A stretch of 64,000 nt of DNA from Paenarthrobacter nicotinovorans (lineage in GTDB: Bacteria; Actinomycetota; Actinomycetes; Actinomycetales; Micrococcaceae), in assembly GCF_021919345.1 (NCBI RefSeq), contig NZ_CP089294.1:101142-165141 (forward strand), in the 5' to 3' direction. A program made the translations under genes and the position numbers. Positions 44,442-53,166 of the stretch are shown piece after piece. Numbering within the stretch: the stretch's first letter is position 1; every line of letters begins with the position of its first letter. Below the pieces are notes generated by a model. That model did no database searches and was not told where the DNA came from. It saw nothing but the letters and a program-made list of their open reading frames with translations.

Positions 44442-45863
44442 ATGTCTGAGTCCTCGCTAACTCTTCCTGGGCGGAAGGGCCTGCGGGCCCGCGATACCGT
44501 TGCTATGTGTACACCCCTCTTGAACGTCGTTTTTGTCGTCGCTGGGTCAACGGCCGGGGCACTCGGCATTTGGGGTGCCGCGGTGGTGTGCATTGTGCTT
44601 GCCGTGGTATCACTGTTGCAGAACTATCTTTTTGCAGAAATGGCTGCAATGTTCCCCGGCAAACCAGGTGGGGTCGCTCTGTTCGCAGCGGAAGCCTGGA
44701 AACAATTCTCTCCATTGCTTGCATCGGTTGCCGCGTTTGGATATTGGTGCGGCTGGGGGCTGTCTCTGTCTCTGGCTTCTTTGCAGATCGGCCAAATTGT
44801 CACAGCGCAATGGTTCCCCGCAGCCACGAACCTCGACGTTAATCTGGGCATTGCCTCCATAGGTCTACCCCAGATACTGGCGGCAGCAGTTATGATCACG
44901 GCCGTGGGTGCCAACCTCTTGGGACTGAACGCCACCGTAAACCTGAATAAGGTGGTCGCCGCGGCCATGGTCTTCGTCCTGGCCGGATTGCTCGTACCGC
45001 CGGTGATCTTCACTGAATGGTCGACTGCGAGCTTCAGCTTTAATCTTCTCGGCGAAGGAAGCAGCGTAGTGTCCGTGCTGGTTTGGATGTACGTGGGTGC
45101 TTGGTCGATTTACGGCAGCGAGCTATGCGCCACTTTTGCCCCCGAGTACCGCCGGCCCGTGCGTGATGTCAAGCGTGCGCTCAAGACCATGGCGATGATT
45201 TATATTTTGGTCTACGCACTTGTACCGATAATCACCGCCGGCGCGATTGGGGAGCAGGGAGTCGTCACCGATCCGGTGAACTTCGGTGTCAATTTCTACT
45301 CGCAGATGCTCGGTGAGCCCGCCGGCGGAGTAGTAGCGGTCATTCTGGTTGTTGCCACCTTTGCCGCACTCTTGTCTTCTTCGGCGGATGCCTCCCACGC
45401 TCTCAAGGGCCTTGCCCAAGAGAAGCTGACCATCAGTCAGCTCGCACACACGAACCGGCGGGGTGCTCCGTCTGGCGCATTGGTCTTCACGCTGGTCGTA
45501 AACCTCGTTGTGCTCTTCTTTGTGGGCAACATAGTGGCAATAATTATCGCCGCCAACCTTGGCTACATGATTTCCGTTACCCTTGCCACGGCCGGCTTCC
45601 TGATCATGCGCAAAACTCACGCTCACATTCCGCGCCCCATCAAACTGGGACGTTACTGGGTCCCTGTCGCAGTCGCGGTTACAGCTTTCAACGCAACCAT
45701 CCTCATAGCCGGCGCATTCAATCCGGGTCTTGCCGCCGGTGGCCAGGGAACGGAAATCCTCATCGCCCTCCTCCTACTTCTTCTCGGCGGCCTGTTTTAC
45801 TGGGTTCGGTGGCGCTTCCAGGCAACTAAAGTTGCTGATTACAAGAGGCACTCGGCCCAATAG
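44442..45863 (+). CDS. APC-superfamily amino acid permease
   Basis: A 473-residue permease with about 12 hydrophobic segments, of the basic amino acid/polyamine antiporter type: PLLNVVFVVAGSTAGALGIWGAAVVCIVLAVVSLLQNYLFAEMAAMFPGKPGGVALFAAEAW and YGSELCATFAPEYRRPVRDVKRAL. The ATG at 44442 has AGAAGG 9 nt upstream. It lies between 6hdno and hdnoR, convergent with hdnoR, as I recall for the permease of the pAO1 6hdno locus. Substrate unproven; a methylated amine or amino acid from nicotine is plausible. Confidence 0.87.
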   Translation: MSESSLTLPGRKGLRARDTVAMCTPLLNVVFVVAGSTAGALGIWGAAVVCIVLAVVSLLQNYLFAEMAAMFPGKPGGVALFAAEAWKQFSPLLASVAAFGYWCGWGLSLSLASLQIGQIVTAQWFPAATNLDVNLGIASIGLPQILAAAVMITAVGANLLGLNATVNLNKVVAAAMVFVLAGLLVPPVIFTEWSTASFSFNLLGEGSSVVSVLVWMYVGAWSIYGSELCATFAPEYRRPVRDVKRALKTMAMIYILVYALVPIITAGAIGEQGVVTDPVNFGVNFYSQMLGEPAGGVVAVILVVATFAALLSSSADASHALKGLAQEKLTISQLAHTNRRGAPSGALVFTLVVNLVVLFFVGNIVAIIIAANLGYMISVTLATAGFLIMRKTHAHIPRPIKLGRYWVPVAVAVTAFNATILIAGAFNPGLAAGGQGTEILIALLLLLLGGLFYWVRWRFQATKVADYKRHSAQ

Positions 45864-45918
45864 TCTGAGCGAAGAAAGACGTCGGCAGAAAGCGGCGCAT
45901 CCCCATAAGGAGCAAGGG

Positions 45919-46503
45919 TTATAGTCCTACCCGATCGAGGTATGCATCTACGAGGTTGTCGCAGAGGTCCTTGTGGCGAGGGTCGGATGGGTCGGCAAAG
46001 TACTGAAGACTGCATCCATCCATGATCACAATCAGCGCCCTAGCAACGTTTCGAGCAGCTATGGTCTGCTTCTGTCGCTTTGCGGCGGCGACCAGCAGTT
46101 TTGAGATTTCCTTTTCGTAGTCGCTGTAAACGGTGCGGGACAGGTCACCGTGATGCGGGTTACGCTTCGCCCAGATCCCTATTTCAAATTGGGCCAGGAT
46201 ATTCAACTCGTCTGAAACCATCTGGGCCCAAAACAAGTCCATGACCCGATGCGCGATAGCTCGAACGTCCTCCGAGCCGTCGACCACGCGCGGAATGGAC
46301 CGGACCAGTTGCTGAAGCAGCTCTGCGGCAGCTGCCTGCATGAGCTCATCTTTGTTCGTGAAGCAAACGTGCACGGCTGCTAGAGAAGCTTTTGCTTCGC
46401 TGGCTATCGTTCTTAGGCTGGCACTTTCGACTCCATCCCGCCTAATTACACGAATAGCTGCGTCGATGAGCTGTTGGCGACGATCCACCGTGGAAATACG
46501 CAA
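45919..46503 (-). CDS. hdnoR: HdnoR, TetR-family repressor of 6hdno
   Basis: A 194-residue TetR repressor. The helix-turn-helix is DAAIRVIRRDGVESASLRTIASEAKASLAAVHVCFTNKDELMQAA; the rest is the helical ligand-binding domain. In A. nicotinovorans HdnoR binds two inverted repeats at 6hdno and is released by 6-hydroxynicotine. The start is TTG at 46503, chosen because AAGGAG lies five bases upstream; a GTG 15 bases later is possible. It is convergent with the permease and about 3.4 kb from the operators it controls. Confidence 0.9.
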   Translation of the reverse strand: MRISTVDRRQQLIDAAIRVIRRDGVESASLRTIASEAKASLAAVHVCFTNKDELMQAAAAELLQQLVRSIPRVVDGSEDVRAIAHRVMDLFWAQMVSDELNILAQFEIGIWAKRNPHHGDLSRTVYSDYEKEISKLLVAAAKRQKQTIAARNVARALIVIMDGCSLQYFADPSDPRHKDLCDNLVDAYLDRVGL

Positions 46504-46860
46504 CTTGTCTCCTTGCCCCTGGACTCAGGTCTACTCTAAATGCCGTAGCGGTCCCATGAGGGTAGTCGCCCGGTTGGACCGTTCTGGTTTGGCCTCACAG
46601 CAACGCGGATCAGTTGAGGGAAGTAAGCGTTCGGCGTGTAGCGGAGGCGGTGCGGCATCCCAGGTGGCAAGTCCACAAAGACCATTCGGGCTGAATTCCG
46701 GGGTGACCTCACAAGTGAGTGCTAAAAGCCCTGGAAAGCCAGTATCGGGACTCCGCGATTCTGCCCCTGCCTACTGGTGCGCCTGCACCGAAGACGATGG
46801 TCAATCCGTATTTGCAAGATGAGGAGCTTTCCCGCCGAATCGTGCGCAGAAAACCGTACA

Positions 46861-46962
46861 CCCCAACCTGACGTCAGATGGAGCACACATTACCGTCAGG
46901 TTAGGACCCCAAAAGCATTTTTTGGACAGCGCTTGGCGAGGTCCTTAGACCCCAACCTGACG
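46861..46962. repeat. Three CCCCAACCTGACG-type repeats
   Basis: CCCCAACCTGACG occurs at 46861-46873 and 46950-46962 in direct orientation, with an inverted AACCTGACG core at 46894-46902 followed by GGACCCC. The first and inverted copies can form a 9-bp stem with a 20-base loop. The stretch from 46504 to 47090 has no supported gene, so these repeats are its only clear structure. Confidence 0.65.
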
Positions 46963-47090
46963 CATCCGAAGGTCGACGGAACAGAACCCTCCTCGTACGA
47001 AATGGGGGCACACAGTGGAGGGTGACGCGAACTGCCGAAAGAATTCTCGTATGGACCCTGCCCCCAAGTGTCGTGCTAAACCGGCCTCTA

Positions 47091-47294
47091 TCAGAGGCGT
47101 TCGAACACCATCGTGGCCTGGACGCGGTCCCCGCCACCGAGCCCCTTACTGCCGCTACTCGCAGTAGTTATGGTGTGTAGCCGATATCCCTTCGCAGCTT
47201 GGTCGTTGATCGCTTTCTCCAGCGATGTGAGGTTTCCGGAACCTGTACCCAGCAGCTTCTCTTTGAGCACCACTTGCAGCACGACATATTGCAT
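47091..47294 (-). CDS. DUF4177-family small protein
   Basis: A 67-residue protein of the DUF4177 type: MQYVVLQVVLKEKLLGTGSGNLTSLEKAINDQAAKGYRLHTITTASSGSKGLGGGDRVQATMVFERL, with the characteristic LEKxINDxAxxGYRLHxI and final VFER. It has no signal or membrane segment. Members are common small cytosolic proteins of unknown role. It appears as a stand-alone gene next to the lipoprotein region. Confidence 0.8.
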   Translation of the reverse strand: MQYVVLQVVLKEKLLGTGSGNLTSLEKAINDQAAKGYRLHTITTASSGSKGLGGGDRVQATMVFERL

Positions 47295-47512
47295 AGTTTT
47301 TCCTGTTCGTCTCTGGTCGATTGGGCAATGCTACTCGACGTGAGAGAGCCCCACGTTCGGAGTCCGAAGGCTGATCTGAGGATTCTGCTCCGCGTCCACA
47401 GCGGTCTGGTGCTAAACAAAGCAGGACGCAGCAAGTCCATCTCGGCAAGGCGTCGAAGCTGCCAAGCCAGGTGCTCCAATGCCTGCAAGTCCAGCCAACC
47501 CAGTTGGGGCGC

Positions 47513-48533
47513 CTAGCCTATCTTCGTCCAGATACCGCATCCTGAAGACTCAAAGCCCTCGCCTGCATACACCGTAACCGTGGCACCATCCGGCGCGAAG
47601 CCCACAAAGTCATTCTCGATGATGCTGCCGGACCCGGTGTTTCTGGACCAGTAGCAGTTTTTGACGCCGGGTTTGGTGCTGTAGGTGCCAGCCTCCATGT
47701 CTTTTCCGACGATTTTATTGCCGTCACTGATTTTCACTGCAGTTGCGGCCTCCTGCAAAGCCGCTGCGTGAGGTGCGTCCGGGCACATTGCAAGTGCGGC
47801 CAAGGCTTCGGCTTTCTTCCACTGCGGTTTGGCCGGCAACTCATCGGCATAATCCGGGTTGTTGTTCGCGCACAGGCTGAAAACCCCGGCATAAGCGAAC
47901 CCGGGGATGCTTGCATCGCCGCCATTGGCAGCGACGATGTCTACTATCTTCTGTTCCTGAGGCAAGAGCTTGTCTGTGTCGTAAACGCTCGTTCCATCCA
48001 GGTAGAGGGAGCATCCGTTCCTGCGGGTGTAGTACAGGCTGGTCCACACCTCTTTGAAGGACTGGAAGCTCTTTTCAGGCTCTGAGGTTCCCGGACCACC
48101 GCAGGTGTAGGTGTATCGGGCGGCGAGCTTGGCTTCTTCAGCGGCGATCCTCGCAGTCTCCTTTTTTGCTGCAGATGCGGCCTTGAACCCTTCTTCCGTC
48201 ATATTTACCGTGACATGAATGGTGTCCGTCTGTGGCGTCGAACCAGCTGCAGGATTCATGGACACGGCCATGACGGACTCATCGGGAACGATGTTTTCCG
48301 TCCATGCTTTGCCGTCCTTACCGACCACGCGCGCCATGTATTCATGCTCATTAAGCTCGGACCGAGCTTCCAGATAGGACTTGCCCACAATATCGGGTAC
48401 AGGCTGCTGCGTTGGAGACGGGCTTGCAGATGCGGAGGGCGAAGTCACTGACTCGGCAGCTGATCTGACAGCACAGCCATTGAGACTTCACCGCAATGAT
48501 TGCAGCAGCGAATACGAGATTACGGATGTTCAT
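47513..48533 (-). pseudogene. PASTA-domain lipoprotein, frameshifted in the signal peptide
   Basis: From the ATG at 48533 the frame encodes a signal start, MNIRNLVFAAAIIAV, and then runs into unrelated sequence. The rest of the protein lies in another frame: SLNGCAVRSAAES (a lipobox), a Ser/Pro linker, a PASTA-like VPDIVGKSYLEARSEL domain and a Cys-rich C-terminal domain ending GCGIWTKIG. Removing one A of the AA at 48487-48488 (minus strand) joins them as IAVSLNGC. The C-terminal half is a clear paralogue of the lipoprotein at 49982-50995. Downstream translation from an internal start would give a non-exported protein. Confidence 0.8.
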
Positions 48534-48869
48534 GTGTCCCCCATGATGCGATGAAAAAGCGACGGAGCGATTGCTTGGGTAGAGCAACGTCCGGCCTGAG
48601 GATAACCCGAGAAATACATATGCCTGCGCCCAGAAAGGCCATACGACGCGGACAGTGCTTTAGATTACGGCTCGCTGTGGCACGAGACAGGTTCTGAAGC
48701 CTTCTCAGCTCGATTTGGTTTCCAAACCCAGCTTGTCTATTGGCGAGGCGGGAAGTCTCCCCAAGCATTGTCGTCGAAAGCGATCACCGCCCCGACATTC
48801 AGGCCATGCAAGCGACGACGCCTCGAAGTCATTTGCAGTAGGATCTATGCCTCAGATTAGGCTGTGCTC

Positions 48870-49607
48870 ATGTCAAGGCACCCGGAAGCGCTGGCGGGGT
48901 GGATCAGAGCGCATGCTCGCCAGGAAGCAATTCACAACCATGGCTTCAGCAACCTCAATATTGCTAAGTGGAATTCCATGGCAGGTCATCTACCGGGCAC
49001 GCCGTTGGTCGGCGAAAATGGAGGCACTGATGCCGGCCTCATCAGCCGCGGCGGCTTGTTCCGACTGGCCGCTCCGGCACGAACAGACGAGACAGGAACC
49101 GCGGCCCTCCACATGTTTTGACAGTCACTTGCCTGGGGCACCGGAAATAGTCACCGGAATACGCCAGGTCGGATCAGGTCCATCGCAGCCGACTCCACCA
49201 GTGCAGCGTACCTCCTACGCGATGCAGCTCAGGCGGCAGTCAGTGACCCTAAAGCAGCGTTCCTGCTTTTCAACCCCGGCCGCCCTGCGTTGAAGTATTG
49301 GGGACCGAACTTCTTCACCAAGTACCTCTACTTCGCCGGAGGCGGTGATCTCCGCCATCCGAGCCTAATCGTAGACGCCCGGGTTCTCGCGACTCTCTAC
49401 CGCACCACAGGAAACACAGCGTTTCGACCCCGTTCCACGAGCTACTCAGCCACTTCCTACCTTGCAGCGTGCGAAGTGATGCAGAAATGGGCAGACGAAT
49501 TGTCGTCCCCTGAGCGACAAGTAGGTGCCGACGAAGTGGAACGTTGGGCATTCAATGCCGGTCGCGGATGGCGGCAAAGAACCGAACCCACAGAGCCCCT
49601 GAGCTGA
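48870..49607 (+). pseudogene. 8-oxoguanine-glycosylase-like protein with one in-frame TGA
   Basis: One continuous frame from 48870 to 49607 resembles the OGG-like HhH protein common in Arthrobacter: RHPEALAGWIRAHARQEAIHNHGF at the start, QSLAWGTG in the middle, and PALKYWGPNFFTKYLYFAGGGDLRHPSLIVDARV with the expected catalytic Lys and Asp later. A single TGA at 49119-49121 interrupts it exactly where family members have Trp (HM-F-W-QSLAWG pattern), so it looks like a TGG-to-TGA change. Upstream, GTG at 48864 could also start it. It separates the two lipoprotein paralogues. Confidence 0.72.
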
Positions 49608-49981
49608 CGGCACCGGTTTTTACCCAACATATGGGTGCTTATCGGCGCCGTTCGCTACTCGTCCCAGTTCGACACGTCCCTTTGGCCGTTAAATCACGGG
49701 AGTAGAAGTGGCTGCGAGAATCCCCGTGATGGGGGAACCGGGGTGGTTCGACCCGTGGCCGTCATCGCCGAAACCTCGGCTACTCTCCTGCAGCCATCGA
49801 ACGCCCCGCCACCTACTCAGTCGTCGCCTACGCCTAATGCAAAGTGCCTGCCCTAAAAGGTTGGAGCCAGGGCGGTGCCGCCGTAGGATGAGGCCCACTG
49901 ACGGAGGCCGGAACCGTAGCAGCCATCACGCGTAACGATTGTGGGGGTAAGGTGCGGAACCCTTGCAGGAGAGTCGGCACG
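49608..49981. other. Intergenic region before the second lipoprotein gene
   Basis: About 370 bases without a supported gene. AGGAGA lies about 9 bases before the ATG at 49982. No strong repeat or hairpin is seen. Confidence 0.4.
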
Positions 49982-50995
49982 ATGAAGCGCTTGTTGGTAC
50001 TAGTTCTGGTATGGACAGTCATGGTTGGTCTGACCGGCTGCTCGATTCTAGATCAGCAGACGCAGGCTCCACCTGCCGGCGCAGTCGTCAGTCCGACTCC
50101 CAAGCCTGCGATTCTCGTGCCGGATGTGGTGGGAAAGACATATCTGGAAGCCACCGAGGCTCTTTCCAAGGCCGGGTTCAGGACGCCTGTGCCGCACGGC
50201 AGGGACGGTGTCCGCTGGGACCGTTCGTTCCCGCGCAAAGACGACACAGTTGTGGCGACCGAACCGGCTGCGGGCTCTAAAACGAACGAGGAAACCATCA
50301 AAGTCATCGTCAACAGCACCGAGGCGGAACAGTTGGAAGCTGAGAAGGCCGCGATGGAAGCCCGGCGGGCCGCATCCGCCGCCGAGAGGCTTGCGAACAG
50401 ATACAAATTCAGCTGCGGCGACGGCTTTGCCACACCGGACGTGTACAGGTCATTCAGAGAGGCTTGGGCAAGCCCTGACTACGTCACTGGCCGCTGCTCG
50501 ATTGAAATTGATGGCCTGCACCCATCGACGAAGCAGGCATTGGTGCCGAGCGAGCAAGCATTGATTGACCTCATTGCGTCTTACGGTGGAGATGTCAGCC
50601 TTCCTACGGCTAAGGTCGGCGAGGTCATGCTGATGTGCGCAAGAGTGGAGCGAGACTTCGCAGACCAGATGGTCGCCAGAATGGACTGGCGCCGCGCAGA
50701 CATTCAAGGGGCGCTCTCCGTCTGTCCCGACGCGCCTCATGCAGCCGTGTTCCGTGAGGTACTGACTGCGGTCAAAATCGGGGACGGCATCAAAGTTGTG
50801 GGCCAGACTATGGAACCAGGAACGTACAAGACCAAACCCGGGGTGACGGACTGCTATTGGTCACGATCAACCGGCGGCGGGGACATTATCGATAACAACT
50901 TCGTCGGCTTCGCCCCAGACGGCGTGACAGTCACTGTGTACACAGGGGAGGGCTTCATATCGCAGCGTTGCGGGGTGTGGACCAAGATCGGCTGA
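49982..50995 (+). CDS. PASTA-domain lipoprotein
   Basis: A 337-residue exported lipoprotein. MKRLLVLVLVWTVMVGLTGC is a standard signal peptide with lipobox LTGC. A PASTA-like domain follows (VPDVVGKTYLEATEALSKAGF ... VVATEPAAGSKTNEETIKVIVN), then an Ala/Glu-rich helix, and a Cys-containing C-terminal domain ending GTYKTKPGVTDCYWSRSTGGGDII ... GVWTKIG. The intact gene is the paralogue of the frameshifted one at 47513-48533. The ATG at 49982 is preferred over GTG 49952 because it follows AGGAGA and begins the signal peptide. Probably cell-envelope attached; role unknown. Confidence 0.85.
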   Translation: MKRLLVLVLVWTVMVGLTGCSILDQQTQAPPAGAVVSPTPKPAILVPDVVGKTYLEATEALSKAGFRTPVPHGRDGVRWDRSFPRKDDTVVATEPAAGSKTNEETIKVIVNSTEAEQLEAEKAAMEARRAASAAERLANRYKFSCGDGFATPDVYRSFREAWASPDYVTGRCSIEIDGLHPSTKQALVPSEQALIDLIASYGGDVSLPTAKVGEVMLMCARVERDFADQMVARMDWRRADIQGALSVCPDAPHAAVFREVLTAVKIGDGIKVVGQTMEPGTYKTKPGVTDCYWSRSTGGGDIIDNNFVGFAPDGVTVTVYTGEGFISQRCGVWTKIG

Positions 50996-51311
50996 ACCGA
51001 GGAAAGGGCGAGCCGCCGCTAGTTCCTGAGACATACTGGCAGAATGCCGGCTTGCAGGCGGGTAGCGCTGCGTGACGTCGTGCGAGTGAGAATGCTGGAA
51101 GCGCCCGGGACGGCGAGATGCATGATCCGGCGGCGTGCTGTCTGGAAATCCGCGGAGTCCGCGGGCTTTCATCACGGCCGTAAAAGGAAAGGGAATAGGG
51201 CGGATTGTCTTTATGGGCAGATGGGCGTGCGACCCCATGTAACGCCATGCGGTGTTTGGTGGTAGTCCGATCTAGTGTGTTTGGACTCAAAAGTCTTTCA
51301 AGGAGGTGCCC

Positions 51312-51512
51312 GTGAAGGAAGGCCAGCGAATAGTCGCAGCCAAACACATCGGTGGATGGAGCCGCCCATCAATCCCTAGAGGATCTGAAGGCATCATTGC
51401 AAAAGTAGGCATGCTCGGAGACATGACGGCAGTGTTTCTCATCAAAAAATGGTGGACGAAGGACAGGCTGGAACTCGTCAGAATCGAGAGGGACGAAGTT
51501 GAGCCAAACTGA
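51312..51512 (+). CDS. Small SH3-like hypothetical protein
   Basis: A 66-residue protein: KEGQRIVAAKHIGGWSRPSIPRGSEGIIAKVGMLGDMTAVFLIKKWWTKDRLELVRIERDEVEPN. The alternating hydrophobic pattern and the G-x-R-x-V-x-A start suggest a small SH3/KOW-like barrel. AGGAGG lies five bases before the GTG at 51312, and a GTG six bases earlier is less likely because it overlaps that site. It stands alone between the lipoprotein and the DUF1016 gene. Function unknown. Confidence 0.7.
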   Translation: MKEGQRIVAAKHIGGWSRPSIPRGSEGIIAKVGMLGDMTAVFLIKKWWTKDRLELVRIERDEVEPN

Positions 51513-51564
51513 CTTCGGACCCGGTAGCTGTCTCGGCTGTAGTCACGCGTGCGCGGTCCCTCGG

Positions 51565-52617
51565 TCATTCCGGGTCGGACTGTCCTTCGTCGGGATCGGC
51601 CCATTCCAGTGCGGCGACGAGGTGTCCTTCGGTGGGCAGTGCGCGTTGTTCTGCTGCTGGGAGTTTGTCGTAGGTGTAGGCAGCGACGGCCATGGGTGAG
51701 GTGGAGCGGCCGAGGCTGTACCTGACACTACGGTCGTTCTTGGTGCCGCAGATCAGGATTCCTACGGTTTCGTTGTGGAAATCGCGCCTCAGGACATCAT
51801 CGACGAGAGCTACGTAGAAGTTCAGTTGTCCGGCCCAGGCCGGTCGGAAGCGGCCTGTTTTCAGTTCGATAACCACGTAGCGGAGCTGCTCGATGTGGAA
51901 GAACAAGAGGTCGATGTAGTAGTCGTCCCCGTCGACGTCGAAGTGGACTTGCCGGCCGACGAAGGAGAATCCGGGTCCGAGTTCCTGCAGCGTTTCGGTG
52001 ATCCTGTTCGTGAGGGCGTTTTCGAGGTCGCGCTCTGCGACTTCACCGGAGAGCCCGAGGAATTCGAAGTTGTAAGGGTCTTTGGCCATTTGCTGGGCCA
52101 GTTCCGAGTCCGGGGATGCGAGTTGCCGGGTGAAGTTCGAGGGGGCCGTTCCGGTGCGCTCCATGGAGCGGTTCATCATCATGTTCAGCAGGACATTGCG
52201 TGACCAGCCGTATTCCGCGGCCGCGGCGGCGTACCAGTTGCGTTCTTCGGCGGTGGTGGCTTTGTCGAGAATGGTGCGGATGTGTCCCCACGGCAAATGT
52301 GCCACAGCCTGTGGCACATTTGCTTCGGCGTCCCAGGCCCGGACCATGGCTGTCATGTACTGCAGGTTCCTTGCCGAGAGGCCCTTCATGTCCGGGAAGG
52401 CCGTCCGGAGGTCGTCGGCGAGCCGTTTCAGGACCCCGCTCCCCCAGCCTTGCTGGTCCTGGAGGGTGAGGATTTCACTGCCTAATGACCAATAGAGCTC
52501 AATGAGTAGGGTATTGACTGTGCGTTGGGCCTGGGCTCTGGCGCCGGTGACGCGTTTTTTCAGGGACTCCAGTAACTGGTCGTATCCGGCCGGGAGTTCA
52601 ATTTCTGAAGGCGTCAT
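51565..52617 (-). CDS. DUF1016 (YhcG-type) PDDEXK nuclease
   Basis: A 350-residue DUF1016 protein. The N-terminal domain has NTLLIELYWSLGSEILTLQDQQGWGSGVLKRLADDLRTAFPDMKGLSARNLQYM and PQAVAHLPWGHIRTILDK; the C-terminal PDDEXK domain has DDYYIDLLFFHIEQLRYVVIELKTGRFRPAWAGQL, giving the catalytic D-ExK set. Such genes occur on plasmids and in restriction-modification or defence loci. It lies on the same strand as the conjugation operon, 108 bases after DUF4913. A palindrome in its promoter is repeated almost exactly inside its coding region. Confidence 0.88.
   Translation of the reverse strand: MTPSEIELPAGYDQLLESLKKRVTGARAQAQRTVNTLLIELYWSLGSEILTLQDQQGWGSGVLKRLADDLRTAFPDMKGLSARNLQYMTAMVRAWDAEANVPQAVAHLPWGHIRTILDKATTAEERNWYAAAAAEYGWSRNVLLNMMMNRSMERTGTAPSNFTRQLASPDSELAQQMAKDPYNFEFLGLSGEVAERDLENALTNRITETLQELGPGFSFVGRQVHFDVDGDDYYIDLLFFHIEQLRYVVIELKTGRFRPAWAGQLNFYVALVDDVLRRDFHNETVGILICGTKNDRSVRYSLGRSTSPMAVAAYTYDKLPAAEQRALPTEGHLVAALEWADPDEGQSDPE
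52294..52322. repeat. 29-bp perfect palindrome inside the DUF1016 gene
   Basis: Two 14-bp arms beginning CAAATGTGCCACAG and its reverse complement flank a single C. It lies in the codons for VPQAVAHLP of the nuclease gene. The core GTGCCACAG-n-TGTGGCAC also occurs upstream of the start codon (52643-52661). Confidence 0.85.
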
Positions 52618-52642
52618 GATTACAGCCTATCGATCGGCAATT

Positions 52643-52661
52643 GTGCCACAGCTTGTGGCAC
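52643..52661. promoter_or_regulatory. Palindrome GTGCCACA-n3-TGTGGCAC upstream of the DUF1016 gene
   Basis: Perfect 8-bp arms with a 3-base centre, ending 26 bases before the ATG at 52617, in the 108-base gap to the DUF4913 gene. It shares its core with the palindrome inside the gene, so it is a candidate operator. Confidence 0.7.
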
Positions 52662-52725
52662 TATTGGGAGTCTCATATCACTTGCCGGTGTGGTGCTGCC
52701 TCTTCCGGTGACTGTTCTCCGAGGT

Positions 52726-53166
52726 TCATGGCTGGATGGTTCTGACGTCGGGGAACCAGCCGTGGGGTGCTTTGCGGGGTTCGAGGTGTTCGGGGTCGCG
52801 GTGCTTTTCCATGTCGCATTTGTAGAACGGTCCGCGCGGGTCCAGGAGGACGCGCATGTGGTGGTCGGCGTGGTCTCTGAACCAGACGCTCATGCCCGTG
52901 GCTCCGTCGAGCCGTAGATGTTCCCAGGCCCGCCAGAGCGCCTCCACACGACAGACAGCTTCCGGGTGGAAATACCATTCCAGGCACCACTTCGCTGCCC
53001 GCCCGTCGACGTCGCGGACGTAGGTGGGGAGGAGCTGCTCGTGGAGGAACTCTTCGGCCGAGCCGTAGACCAGCTGCGGGGGCTGCGACTGCTCATCGGC
53101 GTCAGCAGCAGGTTCCTCTGCGTCCGAGCCGGGGGCTTCGCTGAAGCGTCCGATTTCTATCGTCAT
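52726..53166 (-). CDS. DUF4913-type conjugation-operon protein
   Basis: A 146-residue protein starting MTIEIGRFSEAPGSDAEEPAADADEQ. The core PQLVYGSAEEFLHEQLLPTYVRDVDGRAAKWCLEWYFHPEAVCRVEALWRAWEHLRLDGATGMSVWFRDHADHHMRVLLDPRGPF is the DUF4913 pattern found next to TraG/VirD4 genes in actinobacterial conjugative elements. The ATG at 53166 overlaps the stop of the coupling protein (ATGA). A longer frame from 53193 lies inside that gene. Function unknown; last gene of the transfer operon. Confidence 0.85.
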   Translation of the reverse strand: MTIEIGRFSEAPGSDAEEPAADADEQSQPPQLVYGSAEEFLHEQLLPTYVRDVDGRAAKWCLEWYFHPEAVCRVEALWRAWEHLRLDGATGMSVWFRDHADHHMRVLLDPRGPFYKCDMEKHRDPEHLEPRKAPHGWFPDVRTIQP

